Positions 54,563 to 64,000 of a DNA stretch of 64,000 bases are shown here, in pieces. Numbering within the stretch: position 1 is the stretch's first letter; each line of letters begins with the position of its first letter. The notes under the pieces were generated by a model. It was not told where the DNA came from, searched no databases, and saw only the letters and a program-made list of their open reading frames with translations. The DNA lies in the NCBI GenBank assembly GCA_963920525.1, contig OY986435.1, forward strand, positions 258,995,462-259,059,461. Direction: 5' to 3'. The position numbers and the translations under genes are program-made. The DNA comes from Dichetophora obliterata. Its lineage: Eukaryota > Arthropoda > Insecta > Diptera > Sciomyzidae.

Positions 54563-55105
54563 TTAGGTTAGGTTAGGCAAAGGTGACTGAGCCGATAGAC
54601 GACTCGTACACTTAGGTCAGTGCAGGCCAGTTGTAATACCACATAATCTCTTTTAAACCTATTAGAGATTTCCCTCCTCAAACCAGTTCGAGCGGATAAT
54701 AAATTAAAGGATATGCTTGATTTCCAGGCATGAGACTTCGACAAGTCCATTTTGAAAGGGATGGCCCAGAGTTGCCATTCTCCTTTTAGCTAAAGCCGGA
54801 TATTCGCAGAGGAGCTGCTGGACGTTTTCTACCTCCTCCTCACATCTGCAGCTTCTGCAGAAATCATTTGATGCAAGTCCCAACCTAAGAGCATGCGTTC
54901 TAATAAGGCAGTCACCCGTGAGGATTAGTACTATTTTTGACAGGTTTGCCCTGCTTAACTCAAGCAGTGAGTTGATGCGTTTTAAGTCTTAGGTAGGCCA
55001 TATTAGCTAAGTTGTCCTACATGTATCAAGGTGTTCCCAGCGTTCTTGTGCAAGACTTAAGGATCTGTTCTTGCACTGGAGTTTATAGGAGGAAATGAGT
55101 ATATT
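54563..55105 (-). pseudogene. LINE 3' end: C-terminal knuckle and tail
   Basis: On the minus strand, from 55105: LISSYKLQCKNRSLSLAQER, W.HLDTCRTT, then a stop and LKRINSLLELSRANLSKIVL, LTGDCLIRTHALRLGL, NDFCRSCRCEEEVENVQQLL, CEYPAL (a CxxC...C knuckle) and a C-terminus ending LRREISNRFKRDY. The 3' tail is GCCTAACCTAACCTAAT, as in the LINE at 8825. It is the C-terminal part of an RNase H-bearing LINE in the R1/I/jockey range, from a different family than 8825 by sequence. Its upstream half is at 57656-57862, beyond a 2.5 kb insertion. Confidence 0.8.
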
Positions 55106-56094
55106 TAATGATCCCATCTCTAAAAAACATCATCTAAAAAACAGGAGAAATTCACTAAATCGAGTAAAACACAGGCTTTAAAAAAAGCAAGTGGAAAACA
55201 GGAGTTTCATGTCAGAACTTATTTATTGTTAGCAGATTATAATAATTATAAGTATTAGAAAGATTTTATAAGTGTTAAATGAAAGAAAGATTTATGATGA
55301 TAATTCTTCGATATATTTACATTTTTTATATTTGCACCTTATTATGGAATCAAAATGTAAATAAAAATGTTAATACGAAGAATTATCATCGTAAGTCATC
55401 GAGTCATCTTTGATTATCTTTTTCATCATTTGCAAATGAAAAAATTACCCGCATAAAAAAAGACGCCAGTGATCTGCAAGCGATGGCATTTTCGCTACTT
55501 GCAATCTACCCTCAACAAATACAGTGACAGTCTGACCGCACTACGCAAGCGCTGCGATTGTTGTGTCGAACATAATTGCAACATTGAAGCCAACTGTGTA
55601 TGAGCGTGTCGTAAGACCACAATTATGCATGTTCGAGTTGTTGGTTTGATAACCAGCACAGGGTCTTTTCAACTTCTGGTATGCAATGGTAAGTAAGTAT
55701 GGTCATTTACAAGCAACAAAACAAAGACATAAAGCGTAACTCCTGCATAAAAAAACCAGCGCTTACTTTGTTCTCCGAACACAAAGTATTTGCAGTAACA
55801 TTGCAGTAGCATTGCAGTTACTTTGCGTGACTTTTGAGAGCTTGTAGCTCATAAGCTAATGGTTCAATTGAGCTGATTTCTTTTTTAAAATAAATTCTAA
55901 AGTTTAATTGAGTGAGCAATAAAATTTGTTTAGTAAATTTTTAAAGATATTTATTAAATTTAGTTTTTTAAGAAATTATATCAGACGCCATTTTACTATA
56001 AAACTCCTTTAATCACTGATTTTGATAAGATTTTGTATGCATGCAGATCTTTATTAAAGCTACAACTTTTGTTCAATTGTTCAAAATTTTGAAA

Positions 56095-56660
56095 TAACAG
56101 GGTAGCCACCTAATAATAAGTCTTTTCAAGAGTTTAAAACTGATAAATGACGTTTAAAACTCTTGAAAAGACCTAACCCTAAGGCAACCCTATTATTTCA
56201 ATTTTGAAATTCTGACAACGGATTCGGATTCAGCGACCCATTTTTGGTGTACCTTTTTTTTGCTAGCCCCGAATTCATAAAACTACAAAAAATTAAGGTG
56301 ACAACCCTATTCACCATCTTGAATTTTAAAATTCTGACTTTAGATTCAAAATCAGCGACCCCTTAACACTGATAAATGATGTTTAAAACTCTTAAAAAGA
56401 CATATTATTAGGTGGCAACCCTATTATTTCAAAATTTTATAATTTTGAAATTCTGACAATGGATTCGGATTCAGCGACCCATTTTTGGTGTACCTTTTTT
56501 TTGCCAGCCCCATCAGCTCCATCTTAAATTTTAAAACTGTGACATAATATTCGAAATCAAATCCGTTGTCAGAATTTCAAAATTACAAGAATTCGCAAAA
56601 ATGAAAAAAATCTAGGTAGCAACTCTATCCACCATCTTAAATTTTAAAGTTTGACATCAT
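56095..56660. repeat. internal direct repeats within the 2.5 kb element
   Basis: A block with AACTGATAAATGA.GTTTAAA, ACTCTTGAAAAGAC, GGCAACCCTATTATTTCAA, ATTCGGATTCAGCGACCC and TTTTTGGTGTACC occurs at 56140-56270 and again at 56365-56515, with a diverged partial copy between. GTTTAAAACTCTTGAAAAG is also inverted at 56128. No protein. Confidence 0.7.
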
Positions 56661-57300
56661 CTTCGAAATAAGTTACCCCTAAAACTTCCTAAAACTATTT
56701 ACTCTATTCATACTGAAGTAATCTACGAACACTTGAGTAAAAATGCAGTGTACGCGCTGATTTCCATCGTTCGTAAGCTTACTTTTGTATCACTGCTTAG
56801 CCGAAGTTGAAATCAACCTGCAATGGTACACGTGGCAGTAGCTCAAAATAATGCATAATTATAACGATTGCCATTCATGCGCTGTGGTTTATACACATAA
56901 TTATTTTATGCAAACATCTATACTTTCCACTGAAGTCGAAGCACACATCACACAGTGTTTGACTTTGGTACTATTGGCTAATGCAACATGCTTGATGTTG
57001 TAAGTGAGATCGATGGCGTAGAATATGTTGCATGGTATTAATGATATTGAAGTCATACAAAAACCAAGTATGTACTGAGTGTAAAAGCAGTTGCAGTTCA
57101 TCGCTGCAGGTCTCTGAAAGACGCTAACAAAGCTTATTTCAAATGAAAAAATAAGCTTACAAACTCTTCACAAGCACTGAAATCTTGATCAGCTGACAGA
57201 TAAATACTTTTAAACTTTTTACACGCACAAAAAATTATCCAACTCAGTTGAGACAAGCATACACTGAATAAAAAAGAGAGAAAGAAAGTAGTGTGTATCC

Positions 57301-57452
57301 GTAGTCTATTTCCGTACTCGATTTAAGTAGCTTGAAGTTGGTTGAAAGCGTTGTTTTACAAATTTTTTAAACTCGCTAGAGATGAATAACATGCAAAATG
57401 TCACTCTCTATTCTATAACAATTACTTGAAGTTAGTACGGGAACAGACCTAA
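57301..57452. repeat. short inverted-repeat element
   Basis: TAGTCTATTTCCGTACT at the left and AGTACGGGAACAGACCTA at the right are near complements; inner AGTAGCTTGAAGTTGG and CAATTACTTGAAGTTAG are related in direct rather than inverted sense. About 150 bp. The class is unknown. Confidence 0.4.
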
Positions 57453-57655
57453 CATAATGTCTGTAATTTTTGCTCTGTTCACCGGAGTTGCCGACGAACG
57501 TTTCTTGCTTTCTCGGGTTGAAAATTTTAAATTTGATCCGTAAAAAATATCTCTGGTCAAAAACAGGTTTTTAGAGAGCAAAAACAGGTCACAGGTTCTG
57601 GTTCGAAAAACAGGAGTCTGTCAAAAACAGGAGAGATGGGACCATTAGGTATACC

Positions 57656-57862
57656 AATAAACTCCTCATTTAAGAGGGTGTTAGACGTCGTACCCTTCCT
57701 TGCAATTCGTCAGCCAAATTATTGCCCTCGATATCCCTATTTCCTGGTACCCATATGAGGTGGATCCTGAGTAGCCTTGCCATCTCGTTAAAAGATCTGC
57801 GGCAATCAGAGTTTTCGAGTTGTCAATATTTGAGTTCAGCGCCTTTAGTGCAGCTTAACTAT
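57656..57862 (-). pseudogene. LINE RNase H part, 5'-truncated
   Basis: Minus strand: QAALKALNSNIDNSKTLIAA, then, in another frame, IHLIWVPGNRDIEGNNLADE (GN.DIEGN.LAD is the RNase H box with its Asp) and LARKGTTSNTLLNEEFIGIP. It joins the part at 54563-55105 if the insertion is ignored. The element starts within RNase H, so the RT is missing. Confidence 0.75.
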
Positions 57863-57864
57863 TC

Positions 57865-58975
57865 AGACCTATCGGGAATATTTTTTTCACGTGGAATCGA
57901 AAAAGGGATTTTTCACTTTTAAGATAAAACTTAACATTTTGAAGATTTTTAATGCAAATTTGTTGATAAGCCGTTGTTGAAATTATTATTTGCGAAAAAT
58001 GTTTCCTGATAGGGCTGAATGTAAATATACTTTATGATAAAATATATAATTTAAATACATTTTCTGAACTTTTTTTCAAAACTTATAAATCTGAAAAATC
58101 AACCCTAAAATGAAAATGAGAATTTTGTGGATGGCTCTCTAAATATCTAATGGATTTGCTCCATTTAAATTTTAAATAATACTTTTTTTAATTAAAATTA
58201 AGAATATGTCTTCTAAGTTTTTCTCACTACATCTATGCATGTATAAATTTTTTTTTCTATAATAAGCTTATAAATAATTAAATTTTCCCAAAAAACCAGT
58301 ACTAAATGAAATTTTTCAATTTAATTTTACTAATGTGTCATTAGAAATTTTGTGCCAAAGTACATAATTTTTGCACAAAAAATTAAAAATACTACAATAT
58401 TAATTTCAAGCAAGGGCTTTTCTTTAAAAGAAATGATATTTAAGTTAATTTTGGATTTTTTTTGTAGGCATGCAAAAAAATATTCCCTTCTTTGGCATCA
58501 AAATTATGCACGTATCTTGAAAAGTATGGAAGTTCTTCCTTCAATAAATGAAGTGTTTTCGCGAAAAACGTTGTAAACGACAAAATTTTAATTGTTCACT
58601 TTTAGTCATTTTACAAGCACTTTTATTCATTTTAATTAATTTGTTTTTGGGTATGCGATAAAAATACCCCAAACTGCTCAACTGCTTACTCAGTTTTGTT
58701 TGTATATAATATAAGAGAGTGATTCTAACAGGTATTTGCAAAAAAAAAAACACAAAAAAAATGTCGTTTACAACGTTATTCGCGATTATGCTTCAAATGT
58801 TAAATACAAAATCGTTTCATATAAAAACGAAATGACCTTTTAAGGTAATTTAAATTTTTGTGTAAATAACGAAAACAAAGTTCTTTTGACATCAAAAACA
58901 TTCGCATATTTATAAAGCAATTAAAATTCTTAGTACAATGCATTTTTTGACATGAATGAATTCCTTAGAATGAAA
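57865..58975. other. AT-rich stretch, nothing recognised
   Basis: GTTGTAAACGACA at 58570 and TGTCGTTTACAACG at 58760 form a short inverted pair about 190 bp apart, which may mark a small MITE. Frames at 58352-58753 show no motif. Confidence 0.4.
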
Positions 58976-58984
58976 AAAAAAGAC

Positions 58985-59795
58985 TTAGAAGACTTATAGG
59001 GCGATAGCTTTCGGCACAATTCATAGGTTTTCCAGGTTTGTGAATTGGAACAACTTTAGCTGCTTTCCAGGTATCCGGAAAATACTGCAATTTTAGGCAA
59101 GAATTAGTAATAAGAGTAAAAAAGACTAACGGTTCATTTGGCAGCTGTTTCAGCATGTCATTTTTTATTTCATCCAGACCTGAAGCCTTTCCTGGATGTA
59201 ACTCTTTTACAATGTTTTTGATAGCTTGCACCGAAACATACTTAGCAGCATTAATATTACACTTCATGATATTAAATTGTCTGATTGTCTCATTAACTAA
59301 ATCTGTATGCACCTGAACTCTAATGCTTTCAGATACGCGATGTTTTTTCAAGAATTGTCGGCAAAGATAATTCGCTTTTTCTTCATTCAAAAATCAGAGT
59401 GACAATATATAATGGAATTTTAGCACAGGTATTTTTGGGCAAAGCTTTTGGAACAGAAACTCTAACCGCATCTATAATTTTTGATGTGAAAAATTCAGTA
59501 AGTTCATCCACGTGGCTGGTAACTCTGATACTATCTAAATTGCACACTACATTTTTAAAAGAGTTATTAAGGCTTGATTTATAGCGGTTCCAGCATGTGT
59601 TCTTATAATCTAAAATGAAATTATCACTGAATGGAGTATTTAGAGCAAGATTGAATTGAACCGGGAGATGGTCAGTGCTGAATTCGTTCAAAACAGAGAG
59701 TTGAGAAATATATGCAGGTATGTTAGAAAGCACCAAGTCAATTATAGAAGGATTACTTCTAGCTGTAGTTGGAATGTATGTTGGATCGCTTTATA
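58985..59795 (-). pseudogene. jockey-like LINE fragment, endonuclease end to RT start
   Basis: From 59795 on the minus strand: DPTYIPTTARSNPSIIDLVL, then STDHLPVQF (Asp and His of the endonuclease active site), the linker, and then in the frame 58965-59390 HPGKASGLDEIKNDMLKQLP, YFPDTWKAAKVVPIHKPGKP and ESYRPISLLS (RT motifs 0-2). The reading is cut on both sides, and one frame change occurs near 59385. Compared with a full element this is about a quarter of ORF2. The family is different from that at 23 kb. Confidence 0.85.
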
Positions 59796-59799
59796 AGCA

Positions 59800-60084
59800 A
59801 CTACACAACACGGCTGCCAGGTTATATAGAGAGAAGCTCTCGCGACAAAAAGAGAAAAGCTTTGGTTGCTGTTGTGTATTGTGTTGCTGGTTGAATGTAG
59901 GCATCAAATAAAGTGCGTGATTTTGTAATAATTAAAGAATAATTTTTTGAAAACCTTGGTAAGCTATGACAATCTATATTATCATAGGAATCGAATAAAA
60001 AAAGAATTATTAAAATCGGTTCAGCGGTTACCGAGCTTATTCTGGATCAAATTTTGTGAGTCTCCTTTTATATAATAGTATAGA
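59800..60084 (-). mobile_element. Helitron-like 5' end fragment
   Basis: On the minus strand it begins TCTATACTATTATATAAAAG, GAGACTCACAAAATTTGATC and GAACCGATTTTAATAATTC, matching 11304-11440. The segment 59800-59880 has inverted AACAGCAACCAAAGC-type sequence. The 3' end is not found; the repeat may end where the LINE fragment begins. Confidence 0.45.
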
Positions 60085-60089
60085 TTAAC

Positions 60090-61715
60090 TGGCATTAAAT
60101 GAAAAAATCATAAAAAAAGTAGAATTTCGGAACCTTCACTCAATGGTCTATAACTTAATTATTCTACCATGAATTTTCCTCAAGGGCAGTGTGTTTTTTT
60201 TCAAAGAACTATCTTTACGTTCAAAATGATAAGCTGAGATTTTTTATGAGATTTCGGTTTTTTGAAATTATTGAAACATTATTCGACTTGATTTTAAAAA
60301 AAAAAAAAAAATTCGCCGAATTTCTTCTAATTCCGTCAAATTTACTGAACCAAATGACAAAATTTGTTCTAAGCATTTTTAGGTAACTTAATTGTTTTGT
60401 TTTAATTTTTTTTTAAATTGGTTAATTCGTTTTTGAGATAGGTTGCTATTTATGACACTACATCCTGGAAATAGGGGAATTTTTTCAAAAAATCATATCT
60501 CAAAAACTTATCCATAGAAAATTTGTTTATTGTGATATTCGTGTTTAGAAGGCCAAAATCCATAAGAAAAAATTTGTGGCATGTGGATCACAGAAATTAT
60601 TTTGGATTTTAGCGCCTAGTGTTATCATTCCTCAATTTCTCGTACGAATTACTACGTACTTTCTTGCATTACACTCTTAGTATTTATTTATGGCTTCGTA
60701 CTTTTTACGAATTAAGATTAATATTAGTAGAAAAAAAATCGTTCGTAGGTTGCCCGTACGCATAATTCGTAGAATGTACGAAGAATTAGTTGAGTTTAAA
60801 AAATGTATAACCGAAATCTTTCAGACTTAAGGAAATGCATGATTGCAAGGTGATATGATTTGTACCACACTACGTCCAATCTACGAATCCTATTTGTGAC
60901 TGAAAACTACAAACAAAATTCGTAGAATGAACGCAGTTATTAGTATTATTTACACACAAAATTTGTTGAGTCTAAGAGTACGTATTGAAAAGTTCCTGTG
61001 AAACAAGGGTAAATGAAATGGTATCGTAACTTATCACTGCGATGGCTACAGCATAATATTTAAAAATTCGTGCATGGTTTAGCCCAGCTTTATAAATACA
61101 CCTTAAAAAAAGTATTTTTGAGTTCTCTTCAAAATATATTAACATATATAATGAACATATCGTCATATAAAATCAAAAAACCTGTAAGTCACAATAAATT
61201 CAAAGTCGACTTTTTGATTGATTATTGATGCACCATATCAAAATACATGTTCTTGCTAATTTTTACAATCCCACAACTAAAAACGACATTTCTTTTAAAA
61301 AAAAGTTCTAAAATGCCTAAGTTTGAGCGCAACTTCACCCCCTGGGAACGCCCATGATTGCTTAAAAATAAATGTATTATCTTTTCGGTCCTTTTTTTAT
61401 GTGAAACCTTTAACTCGTAGAGGTTACTTGTCTTGGGTGACCCCTAGTGAAATTTCCTGGAATATATTTTTTGGAAGGTTTTTACCTTTGAACTCCCTCC
61501 AAAGTGGACTAATAGGGTCTTTTCCAAAAAAAAAGGGTCAAATTGACCCATACTGGAAGCAGCTAGGGGTTTAAAGTGTTGCGAAAAAATATTCCCCGGA
61601 AAATTTTAAATTTAGCTTCCTAAGGGGACTTTGGCTTTTGTTATTGATGTAAAATACTATCGTTTGAGATTGGTTTGGTTCACCCCCAAGACAATGACCC
61701 TCATTTTGTGTCATA
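60090..61715. other. no gene recognised
   Basis: Several imperfect palindromes built on TACGAATT and ACGTAC lie at 60640-60920. The frame at 61323-61574 has no motif. Confidence 0.45.
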
Positions 61716-61719
61716 GTGT

Positions 61720-61895
61720 AATTTGTGTAAATTTTAAGATGTTAAATTAAAGTTATTGCAAAAAGACGCCATTTCGAAAGCCTCTACCTTGAACTTAGCA
61801 GATATAAAAAAATACTTCAAACTTAGAACTTTGCCTTCTATTGCATACCCAAAGCTCACTAAAATCAGAGAGTGACACCTTTCCTTGTCAGTTTA
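61720..61895 (-). repeat. dispersed repeat shared with 53.9 kb
   Basis: Inverted match to 53930-54135 (see there). It directly abuts the mariner remnant and may have truncated it. Confidence 0.65.
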
Positions 61896-61899
61896 CAAT

Positions 61900-62278
61900 C
61901 ACGGGGGCAGATTCAAGTCTCATACATAGTTATAAAATGATGGACAAAATCTGTTTTATTCTGCTTAAAGCGCTAAAAATTAACCTAAGAAATTTGTTTT
62001 TGATTCAGTTTTTTTTTGTAATTGTTAACGAATGTGACACTAACATTCCGAACAGCATTTTCATACGTAGTTCTTCATATAAAATATGGAGTACTTGTTC
62101 GTCTGAGATGCCTTTTATCTTTACAAATAATATCATACACATGCCAATGTTTTCTGGTGTTGTTGCACTTTTTGAACATCCACTACGTGGCTCATCTTTA
62201 AGGCTTGACTATCGTTTAAGCTATGAAACCCATCGATGCACAGTTGGAAATGAAGGAGAAGACACCTTTAAAACTTAA
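61900..62278 (-). pseudogene. mariner-type transposase, N-terminal half
   Basis: The minus strand reads SFPTVHRWVS (stop) LKR, SLKDEPRSGCSKSATTPENI, GISDEQVLHILYEELRMKML and, after a frameshift, NKTDFVHHFITMYET. These are the second helix-turn-helix and the first catalytic block (F.T.DETW, here YET) of mariner transposases. The catalytic Asp has become Tyr. The plus-strand frame 61841-62278 over the same bases is its shadow. Confidence 0.7.
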
Positions 62279-62289
62279 ACCATTTTTTT

Positions 62290-64000
62290 TATGAATTTAT
62301 GTAGCACATAAACCTTTCAAAAAACAAAGAATTTAATCATAATTTTTTCCATTGGCACGTGAAAAAAAAATACACTGACACGGCAACTTCAAATGGTTTG
62401 TCAAAAAAGAATGAGCTCACAAATCGAAATAAAATTTTTTGTGTTTTCAAATGAAAAATAAAATATTTAAATGGCGTATAAATGTTGATTTTTTTACTGG
62501 TTAGCCCATTTCCAGCTATTGGTGCATTTTTTCACCAGTAACTTTAGAATTTTCTCCAGGTAAGCGCGGAAGTGATATTACCTGGCACTGTAGGGATTAT
62601 GTTAATATGGACCTTTGTCAATATACGTTATTTTTCGTTTGAGTCGATTCGGTCGTTTATTTGGATTTTACGCCCACGGCGCATCACAATATTTGGGTTT
62701 TTTTTTTACATTCCGGAAAAATTTCAAATCGCAATATCGTAAATTGCTTTTCAATAGTAACTATTATAAGTTTATAATTTTATGTTAAAATAAATTTAGA
62801 GCCCGTTTGCTGTTTTAAAATGGGCAGGTATGGCTATTAAGGTATGTGATGCAGCTAGTGGTGCAAAAATTCATAAGTCCGCCCAGCCCTTACCTTATAG
62901 CCCTTATAGGTAAAAATTTTGCCAGATAAAGTTTAGGGCCATATATAGAATCTGGACGAAGTTTCATCGATTTTGGCCCGGTAGTTAAGGAGCCGCCGGA
63001 AATGGGTTAATAGGTGTCGCTTTCAATATTTTTCCTTTACTTGCATCATGCAAACGTTATCTTCTTTAGAAAATAATCTTTTAGTATAAGACAAAATTTT
63101 ACTGATATAAAAAAGTTTCTACTTATGTCAAGCAAAATGTTCTCATTTTAAGAACAAAATTGAGTAGAATCAGCAAAAAATATGCTGAGTTCCTAAGAAT
63201 TCGCTTCTTTAAGATAGCAATTTTTTTTAACAACAATTACCTCAATATTTTTTCAATACTAGAAAAGACTACTTATATTGAATAAAATTCTCTCCATGTA
63301 ATAAAAGGTGAAAAATATATTAAGGAATTGAATTATTTAATGTTTTTAGTAGAACATTAACAGTTATTTGCTTAAACATTGATAAAATTATGCTGCGAAT
63401 CTGCTAAACAGCAGCAGCAATTAAACAAATTAAGTCACTTGTAACTGGGACTTATTTTTATTGAGTGCAAAACGACAAAACAAAAATACGTTAAAACATG
63501 CAGTCAAACATGGCCGACAGGTTCATCCGACTGGGCTACTCACTGACTGACTCGCTGACTGAGTAAAATAAACTACAGTTAAATAAATTGTATGCGCCAT
63601 TGCTGTTTATTTTGTTAATGCTAGCACATCAGCCCAACAGTATGCCGACTGCCACCAACGCCCTTAATCCCCTTAAACCATTCCATCCACTCAATTCATT
63701 TATTCAATTATTCATCCAACCTGGGCACACTTCCGACTGCAAAGCATTTATTTAAATTTAAATAGCGGCTTAATGAGCTGCTTCGCACGTTTTTCTCTGT
63801 TTGTCATTTTTATTTATTTTTGTTATATTCTTAACTTTGCTCCACTTTTTTACTGGGGCAACTTATTCTCTGTCATGGCATATGATTGCATCTTGTTGGG
63901 CCCAAATAGCTTCGGGGACTTAATGGATTTGTATGAAGTGCTTAGGACGGATTGTTGCGCTGTCTGTAAATGAGTAAATCAACACTCACTTTTGCAGGAT
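62290..64000. other. no gene recognised
   Basis: GGTTAGCCCATTTCCAGC near 62500 and GCCGGAAATGGGTTAAT near 62995 are inverted and may be ends of a 0.5 kb element. The 63520-63720 stretch has CTGACTGA repeats and a more balanced composition. The frame 63773-63973 (plus) is hydrophobic at its start but has no other support. Confidence 0.4.

Larger units (their letters stand above)
55106..57647. mobile_element. 2.54 kb element inserted in a LINE
   Basis: Ends TAATGATCCCATCTCT and the complement of TAATGGTCCCATCTCT (55106-55121 and 57632-57647). The flanks AGTATATT (55098-55105) and GGTATACC (57648-57655) look like a mutated 8-bp duplication. AAAACAGG motifs cluster under both ends. Deleting the insert joins the LINE reading ...EFIGIP to ISSYKLQ... 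in frame. No transposase was recognised. The 8-bp duplication suggests hAT. Confidence 0.7.

Noticed and set aside
61841..62278. 145-residue plus-strand open frame
   Set aside because: The other strand encodes a recognisable mariner transposase remnant, so this frame is its shadow.
63773..63973. 66-residue plus-strand frame as a secreted peptide
   Set aside because: A hydrophobic N-terminus followed by Cys residues is suggestive, but no cleavage-like site, poly(A) signal or repeat pattern supports it.

Overview
The window looks like AT-rich, transposon-dense nuclear DNA from an insect, most likely a higher fly. The evidence is short introns with GT/AG signals, AATAAA poly(A) signals, CAG/CAA-rich stretches, and mobile elements typical of insects (mariner, Tc1, pogo, hAT, Harbinger-like and piggyBac-like elements, Helitron-like ends, jockey-group LINEs, a tRNA-derived SINE). 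The species is an inference only. There is no operon, rRNA, CRISPR array, plasmid-like or prokaryotic gene. Most longer open frames are broken transposon proteins or chance frames.

Layout. 0-4 kb: mostly non-coding, with one candidate small spliced gene (MADF-like protein, minus strand, 2.6-3.1 kb). 4-8 kb: a duplicated host repeat, one copy split by a hAT-type MITE; a Helitron-like end; and a pogo-like element split by a Harbinger-type MITE. 8.8-11.1 kb: a decayed LINE with reverse transcriptase and RNase H (minus). 11.6-13.0 kb: first copy of a 1.4 kb foldback element. 13.3-13.6 kb: SINE. 14.7-17.4 kb: a repeat holding an 8-bp-TSD MITE, a compound foldback element, a 3' fragment of the 8.8 kb LINE family and a Helitron-like 3' end. 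18.4-20.6 kb: a hAT element with clear ends, then a second hAT remnant. 21.9-22.9 kb: a 311 bp hairpin element and a 447 bp MITE. 23.4-27.4 kb: the best-preserved element, a two-ORF non-LTR retrotransposon with two frameshifts. 27.8-29.5 kb: a P-like MITE and a SINE split by the Harbinger-type MITE. 30-33.7 kb: an unrecognised coding remnant, hairpin elements and a mariner split by another element. 34-37.6 kb: a piggyBac-type MITE and a large foldback region. 42.1-42.4 kb: a convincing terminal coding exon of an unrecognised host gene (minus). 43.3-46.4 kb: a Tc1-like element split in two. 48.0-52.8 kb: second copies of the 311 bp and 1.4 kb foldbacks. 54.5-57.9 kb: a LINE 3' end whose RNase H is split by a 2.5 kb element. 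59-62.3 kb: a jockey-like LINE fragment, a Helitron-like 5' end and a mariner remnant.

The strongest content is a readable history of nested insertions. In several cases target duplications, or an uninterrupted relative in the same window, fix the boundaries. The few likely host exons are short and isolated, so the window could be intergenic or sit inside large introns. I saw no clearly new multi-gene system. The most unusual items are the Harbinger-type MITE that keeps a splice acceptor and MADF start codon, the two foldback families sharing a terminal TTAGGGCG, and the empty-site/filled-site pairs.
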